IMG/VR virus record: IMGVR_UViG_3300047478_000258 | Coordinates: 1-64,000 of that record | Source of the DNA: a virus | Length of the DNA: 64,000 nucleotides | Direction: 5' to 3' (one strand) | Part shown: positions 62,101 through 64,000 of the stretch, in pieces | Layout: each line of letters opens with the position of its first letter | Position numbering within the stretch: position 1 is the stretch's first letter | Made by a program: the position numbers and the translations under genes | Notes under the pieces: generated by a model | What the model was told of the DNA's origin: nothing | The model's input: the letters and a program-made list of their open reading frames with translations, nothing else | Databases searched by the model: none

Positions 62101-64000
62101 TGGACATCTATAAGAGAAGCAGCAAGAGTAAGAAGTAAAAGTGAAGGAGTTACCAGTTTTGATGCTTTACTTGATACTTATATAGGAACTACTGAGTATA
62201 CTTCTGCCCAGTTAGCTCATACTGTTACAAATATGCAGGATAAGTTAGCGAGAATAGCCAAAGACTGGCCTGCATTCAAGAAGATCTTTGATTTTGCAGG
62301 GTTACAAGGTAAGTATCTATTTGGGAATGAAGCTAAAAAGTTAGATCATATCCTCTATATCTACTATGATCTATTTAGAGAAGCTTCTCTTAATAACAAG
62401 TTAACAAAATCAACTGACTTGTACAAGAAGCATATTGCTGACTTCAATGCTGGTCGTATTACAGGAGGGGAGCATGGAAATGCTTACCTTGATAAAAATA
62501 GAATATGGCTTCTTACCCAAGCTATCACTCTTGCAGAGAAGTTATCTACTCCTCAGTATGCTAATGAAGCTAAGGTTATTAATGATCTCTTTAATGAAGT
62601 TCAGCATGAGTATAAAAGATTATGGGACTTAGCTAATGAAGCTGGAATTATAACCAAGTTCATTACCCATTATCAGAGCAGGAGAACTGGAGAAGTAGCA
62701 AAAGGTATGAATGGCAACTATGCATTCAAGCAGGATACTACCCACTCCTTACAAAGAGAGTTCAAGGATATAGTGGAAGTATGGAGAAACAATAGAGATA
62801 TCTCTATTACTGGTATGACCTCCAACCTTTCTGACTATGGGAAGGATATCCTTTCAACTATCAGTAGCACTAACCTTATACAGAAAGGGTTAGGAATAAC
62901 TACCAGATATATAGATGAGCAGGAAAACCCTGTAATCTATAAGTTAGTTGAAGGAATTAATGGAGCTATCCGTAAACTCCCTGTATTTACTTACAAACTC
63001 AACCAGAAGGATGAGGATAACAGGAACTATGTAGATTTAGAGCATCCTAATGCTACTGTTTTTGTTCTTCGTCATGTACTGACTGCAGACCAGACAGCTC
63101 TTACAGAAGAACAGCTTAATGAGATGAATATGGTCCAGGTAATAGATAAAGAAACAAATATTAAGAAGGTCTATGACATTGTTAAGGTAAAGGCACACCC
63201 AGACATAGCTACTAGGCTGAATAACCTTATGTCTAAATCAGACCTTATGAAGTTCTCTACTGTCCAAAAAACGGTGCACTATAACTCTGCTATAAAAAGG
63301 ACTATATTACAAGGTGACTTCTTCCACCACTTTGCCTTTATGAGGCAGTTCTTCTTCGGAACCCCTTATAATGAAGAGTTAGCTAAATCATTAGGAGTAG
63401 CAGGAACTGGGTTACTCAACCCAAGTAGTATCTATAAGAGAGGTCTTGCTCTATACAGTCAAGCACTAAAAGACCCTAAAGATCCTACTATCCTTGCTTC
63501 TTTAGCTCCTACTGAAGTGCAGATAGTAAACATATTAAGGAATCTGATACATAGTGGCATCTCTTTTAATACTGCCCCTGACTGGGATGAGATGATGGAG
63601 TCCAAAGAAGGGAGAAAGAAGTTAGTTAATCTCTTAGTTAAGAAGGGAGTAGTAGCTAACTTTGCAGAAGGTTATACCTACATGATGGAAAATATGGAGA
63701 GCTTCCTCTTCAAAGAGTTTGGAACAGGTCTTAAGATAATCTCTGCTCTTGCTGTCTATATGGATATACAGAACAAGATAAAGAAGAATAAGTGGGAATT
63801 CAAGATATCCCCTTCTTTACTGTCTGAGATTAATGCTCTCCCTGAGACTGAAAGAGCAGCTAAGTTACAGGAAATACAGGACAGTGAAGTATATAAGGCA
63901 GTAGCAGAGTATACAAACATTAACTTTGGGGGACTTAACAAGAACAGATATAAGTCTTCTGATAGCAGAATGGCACAGTTCTGGTTCTCTCCTACTGTTA
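53113..64000 (+). CDS. Giant polyvalent virion protein, partial (>3,629 codons)
   Basis: Reading frame open from ATG 53113 to the end of the window; no stop seen. N-terminal 370 residues are rich in Gly/Ala with hydrophobic helices; a Pro/Ala linker follows (about 470-500), then coiled coils. A zinc-metallopeptidase signature lies at 947-951 (HEVVH) with a possible third ligand Glu997 in NPREF, resembling the peptidase domains of phage polyvalent proteins. The rest is helical/globular without a motif I can name. Single long proteins of this size are injected with DNA in several podoviruses and jumbo phages and carry host-targeting domains. Three palindromes lie in frame (codons 686, 1296 and 2459). 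Confidence 0.8.
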   Translation, partial: MYSIEKARAAGESDDYIANYLIEKNKIDPTSLQGIPQEKLLDHLVGEDSRINYPMNGAQAINTRLEQKNQELYPEKYTAIPVPFQDTPIMMPKTEAQNAEYAKQKALYDKSPNMPGIGGALWEAGAQPIKGALNLPKRLVGSNLEAAGTAIGGDTAVGGFLQEAGKAWSGFSDKAQEFAPPSQQSLESPIRNTLIGGVQSASEILLSGLIPGGAIAYGAGIGSEAGLGLYKDMVAKGKSHEEALSYGVINGGVQGVLETYLNKMTLGLAKPLTGLIGKAIVNEGEQALKSTAKELIGVYGFKQFFKNIGKMAMWEGTEEVAQQGTEDILRKIGMDETKTPEAYAQDYALQFLGGAFAGLLIGHASQGMNMVAMKPYIDALQNPATGQDVRLSAKDAITQLLTPQSLEAAKAWDTLATRAVIAGDPIPVDTQFAAFINVYNNNRTTASVNMLNPETPRKPLGTPPVAAPTPATPPTGNPPIDLLSPEVARSKQVAEGRVLAAEEQIMNTSDEAKIAELQNLQEQVGQQQVALEESEKPMALSKTAFTSKIAERKAKLELKAKDKTITPAEKGMLNDMNRLSTEDLAKAYNIELSTPTVLKPVDMTNQKIVEREQAILAEQQKTETPLPVQEQAPEQKQPTERETLITGLEKMSAEIEAKEGRAAASSAVLSSKEFQRLKQIEKEEEVKTFSPERQQIIAVASKMPEERVRTEIAKEKANLTVLQDAISKYPKEDPNIAPLQKEMELVQHTIKAYEDRLNSLSWDSHLEAVTTPATEPKVQVKQITERLKVLNVAMENTSDKEKISSIRVQIKREADKLKDLDPDRYAKIEANMNLIDKMGELKSVSVFKSDKTTTTEHPTIGRFLNDISRNSDSVAMKQLSTYLLKKIESQPSKLNMKIVHSSVLEHEPTKRNIEGKGSGAYYHYDSDEIRILRGSIAPREYNTAVLHEVVHALTSKKIRAHMSVESKYYNKIFYTITKAASEEMKITHAYAFSNPREFLAMIFTDSQLIQDLEKLKIDISWIKEASPNIHTAWEAILDVFKKILGMDVAKDSALGHSLKALDSLLKEGAKLQEKQKGTDEMFNPFNEPTEEKETTEDVTALFDIPWDDLTTAQRDILADITDIDTLAKFPLSHLTANQTGIIWNKMDTTDEFPSESKATVKVGPMAEIKTLHNAGKGVYTMRVYDDSFKKLDKDHHFGNPFGVTGVTTSSSVPNAGTIKEVSQRYYDWLSGKADKNIEPDRRVWINKVIDMGLLDGKNLLYFQQTEINHAKMLAKYINERSIKETLAPWEEQKKEVKTFSDIVAGTHRNVKIIESPITASMAALLPDARFGYWAKDGDSPITLPTYEEMNKKTKKMEIKLKGWETPRIASNAISLPIKKSMGSFYTDAEFLGSNKPESTYKKVVMEETTVKGVTRAKVTNIVSPKTSNIRIKLDQQFDTLESYARSGIRVVLSALDLTEISAHSPALASYLKERVAKLGAIKTNEQSKRDVEVVKKTTVPAASQILDKRTKYKGNISRENLKKMQETTIKLIADIKEGFTPERVAELKTFHKMKEKDQVKYLRELNKETRNQITERIDLTNLYADTILRFGIKEGKIYKSSLPYKISARIVAAYNDYHADLDSIPSMLRSIAVSNNEYGKHYIPTATGVSTFIEKTTPLIDQIFSSKHWDTTTAKTASLMAIESYFEGNPMSYEDIVAKITKYGTEFSTMSRNLWNDPEFQNVFSFQGYDVPVPPWTMDSENLLLSFDKFVTHMVDKYGLDPADVVNSNKMLELFFGGFIHNRVKEEWKDSKGKKHTVYHDQSIIKEDIVTEEVAHINELEWVRYTLNRTTPIMTWKGGEIKENFKELENLPINFALGLRAMIISRINQANKIDDSLFEFKETRDLKSKARVLDKDDQLVPKYDKRGAIDEKNILWVEPETEKDKINTSKYAAYIMKQLEKTGDWLSFEDSLGAVSIQDYPLIIDYITKNNPDLLHSILGSDKLIYPRVSFGKGEKGKIETPYDFKLWQNSETLRSNFNYLVANLPEFVRDGYTIDIAYYANKGYLNGRETVAVKDLGTVLFIKQRGITVHTMPMPSDGKYDIKMMVQQLTSFMKNMHYMTSEEAIDIHLPSIPNRRDDRPSTLPKVFFKKDLSKSEDDYTAPYSYINDTELSHLYDALFSGGIKAESLSDEELQDHITRMRSVLKEDVISQRELWSRIDKLKEALEQDNLTTQEKDRINSLIKENESKVELYSGDLKETYNSLFNEIMKIRSAKFEYNYESFAYMEKIDNVMNYLNVIEREKARFLTDETTQNVSDFVKANKAVAVSTQVGHSKKNKVLTTDQSLFQAAINNLQLLQNLKKPTALEVFNTIVEKGKWVVETKIDGIQQTLSMTNTLAEAAYGEGDKTILVGAKGLFHDRPDIVYALNELSRIEAEALTVYGIDAQLSQPGIDRYIDRTMGKYIKRSLGSDVVRWKSPENVFRINSLYGRIYRDPLSKHSINNEREVLAMAILATMRENGNEKATLAEAMDLASLYQETIREISKSTQGPANKYIIFNLALRKFNEAKANPHGVESAVVDNLNTIRKELSDPTYNQEAVKQLADYYKRTLSKELGILRMNEIVLKSLTQDNLYTKDIWNAVKTVDSQKFLTDMDRYATADKAVLPKEVADKLDLDTLFLATSNAILEHMPKYNTLYLDSKEKEYTYRAAAEFVSKADSLGAIKKEITNALLNVDAIIARKTGTKKDLQKAAVGMVYAEALMSGQIFRFGMAKETVDTLMTFTDPIYEELSKVDPALYRGEPSKLRADIDMKTLSLPYTALLDLYDFIQQGSLFKGVLLRPIDKIDFKARNMSKVYDMAMDMSKYDANNLTPYHYLVAAVEAAYQKNKDQFRANMRGLIPVIDYIGQDLRDKSFMRKRKPRKDITGNDPAVTKKHKIDTGKLKDSLPYLTKQQPIFNPTLIQNEDGSWTFETEEEPGELHRIISPETLYYDEFMGMDTEYPNVVGTSQHIKDRVLSIWTSIREAARVRSKSEGVTSFDALLDTYIGTTEYTSAQLAHTVTNMQDKLARIAKDWPAFKKIFDFAGLQGKYLFGNEAKKLDHILYIYYDLFREASLNNKLTKSTDLYKKHIADFNAGRITGGEHGNAYLDKNRIWLLTQAITLAEKLSTPQYANEAKVINDLFNEVQHEYKRLWDLANEAGIITKFITHYQSRRTGEVAKGMNGNYAFKQDTTHSLQREFKDIVEVWRNNRDISITGMTSNLSDYGKDILSTISSTNLIQKGLGITTRYIDEQENPVIYKLVEGINGAIRKLPVFTYKLNQKDEDNRNYVDLEHPNATVFVLRHVLTADQTALTEEQLNEMNMVQVIDKETNIKKVYDIVKVKAHPDIATRLNNLMSKSDLMKFSTVQKTVHYNSAIKRTILQGDFFHHFAFMRQFFFGTPYNEELAKSLGVAGTGLLNPSSIYKRGLALYSQALKDPKDPTILASLAPTEVQIVNILRNLIHSGISFNTAPDWDEMMESKEGRKKLVNLLVKKGVVANFAEGYTYMMENMESFLFKEFGTGLKIISALAVYMDIQNKIKKNKWEFKISPSLLSEINALPETERAAKLQEIQDSEVYKAVAEYTNINFGGLNKNRYKSSDSRMAQFWFSPTV
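55169..55182. repeat. Dispersed palindrome copy 21 (coding, KTFS frame)
   Basis: Exact TGAAAACGTTTTCA inside the giant ORF, giving Glu-Val-Lys-Thr-Phe-Ser. Confidence 0.95.
56999..57012. repeat. Dispersed palindrome copy 22 (coding, KTFS frame)
   Basis: Exact TGAAAACGTTTTCA inside the giant ORF, again read as Val-Lys-Thr-Phe-Ser. Confidence 0.95.
60486..60499. repeat. Dispersed palindrome copy 23 (coding, ENVF frame)
   Basis: Exact TGAAAACGTTTTCA inside the giant ORF, here read as Pro-Glu-Asn-Val-Phe; last copy seen in the window. Confidence 0.95.

Noticed and set aside
1-64000. CRISPR array, integrase, insertion sequence or attachment site
   Set aside because: No direct repeats with regular spacers, recombinase motif or transposase seen; the dispersed 14-mer is irregularly spaced and lacks spacers.

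Overview
The window is an internal piece of a large, AT-rich (roughly 37-38% G+C by eye) double-stranded DNA phage genome; genes run off both ends. The host is probably Gram-negative, because the lysis module has overlapping inner- and outer-membrane spanin genes (Rz/Rz1 type, the second with a lipobox). The capsid, portal, stopper and adaptor genes, the absence of a contractile tail or tape measure, and very large internal virion proteins suggest a podovirus-like particle. Almost every gene has a strong Shine-Dalgarno (SD) sequence, which fixed most starts, including those of about 30 genes under 60 codons. No integrase, tRNA, CRISPR array, DNA polymerase or RNA polymerase was seen in this window.

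Left arm (1-24.9 kb, almost entirely minus strand): DNA metabolism followed by accessory genes. From 7.9 kb down to 0.4 kb lie a DnaB-type helicase, a TSCPD-domain protein, an HU-like protein overlapping a helix-turn-helix (HTH) gene, a CHC2/TOPRIM primase, a single-stranded DNA-binding protein with zinc-type cysteines and an acidic tail, a UvsW/XPB-like helicase and a RecA-type recombinase. A sigma70-like promoter with an overlapping inverted repeat sits between primase and the binding protein. From 8 to 24.7 kb are mostly tiny unknown genes, with islands of recognisable function: a MazG-like pyrophosphohydrolase, a Ycf46-like AAA ATPase with DUF1257-like and DUF2997-like neighbours, and two copies of a structured RNA-like element at 12.6-13.2 kb.

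Switch region (24.2-25.1 kb): a 65-bp dyad, a terminator, several inverted repeats and a strong rightward promoter that would give a leaderless mRNA.

Right arm (25-64 kb, all plus strand): small regulators, including a free-standing LacI-type HTH protein and a protein matching the Acb2 anti-CBASS nucleotide sponge; then large terminase, portal, two secreted Ig/FN3-like proteins, a lysis cassette (GH24 endolysin, holin candidate, spanins), receptor-binding or fibre proteins, scaffold, major capsid, adaptor and stopper, more fibre or tail proteins, and an open reading frame of more than 3,629 codons with a zinc-peptidase motif.

The most striking signal is a perfect 14-bp palindrome, TGAAAACGTTTTCA, present 23 times on both arms. 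It lies between genes, supplies stop codons, abuts SD sequences, and occurs in frame inside genes as ENVF or KTFS. Its form (A/T-rich half-sites around a central CG) is that of LacI-family operators, and the phage encodes a 65-residue LacI-type headpiece without a ligand-binding domain. Together they may form an undescribed genome-wide regulatory, silencing or nucleoid/partition system; this link is an inference.
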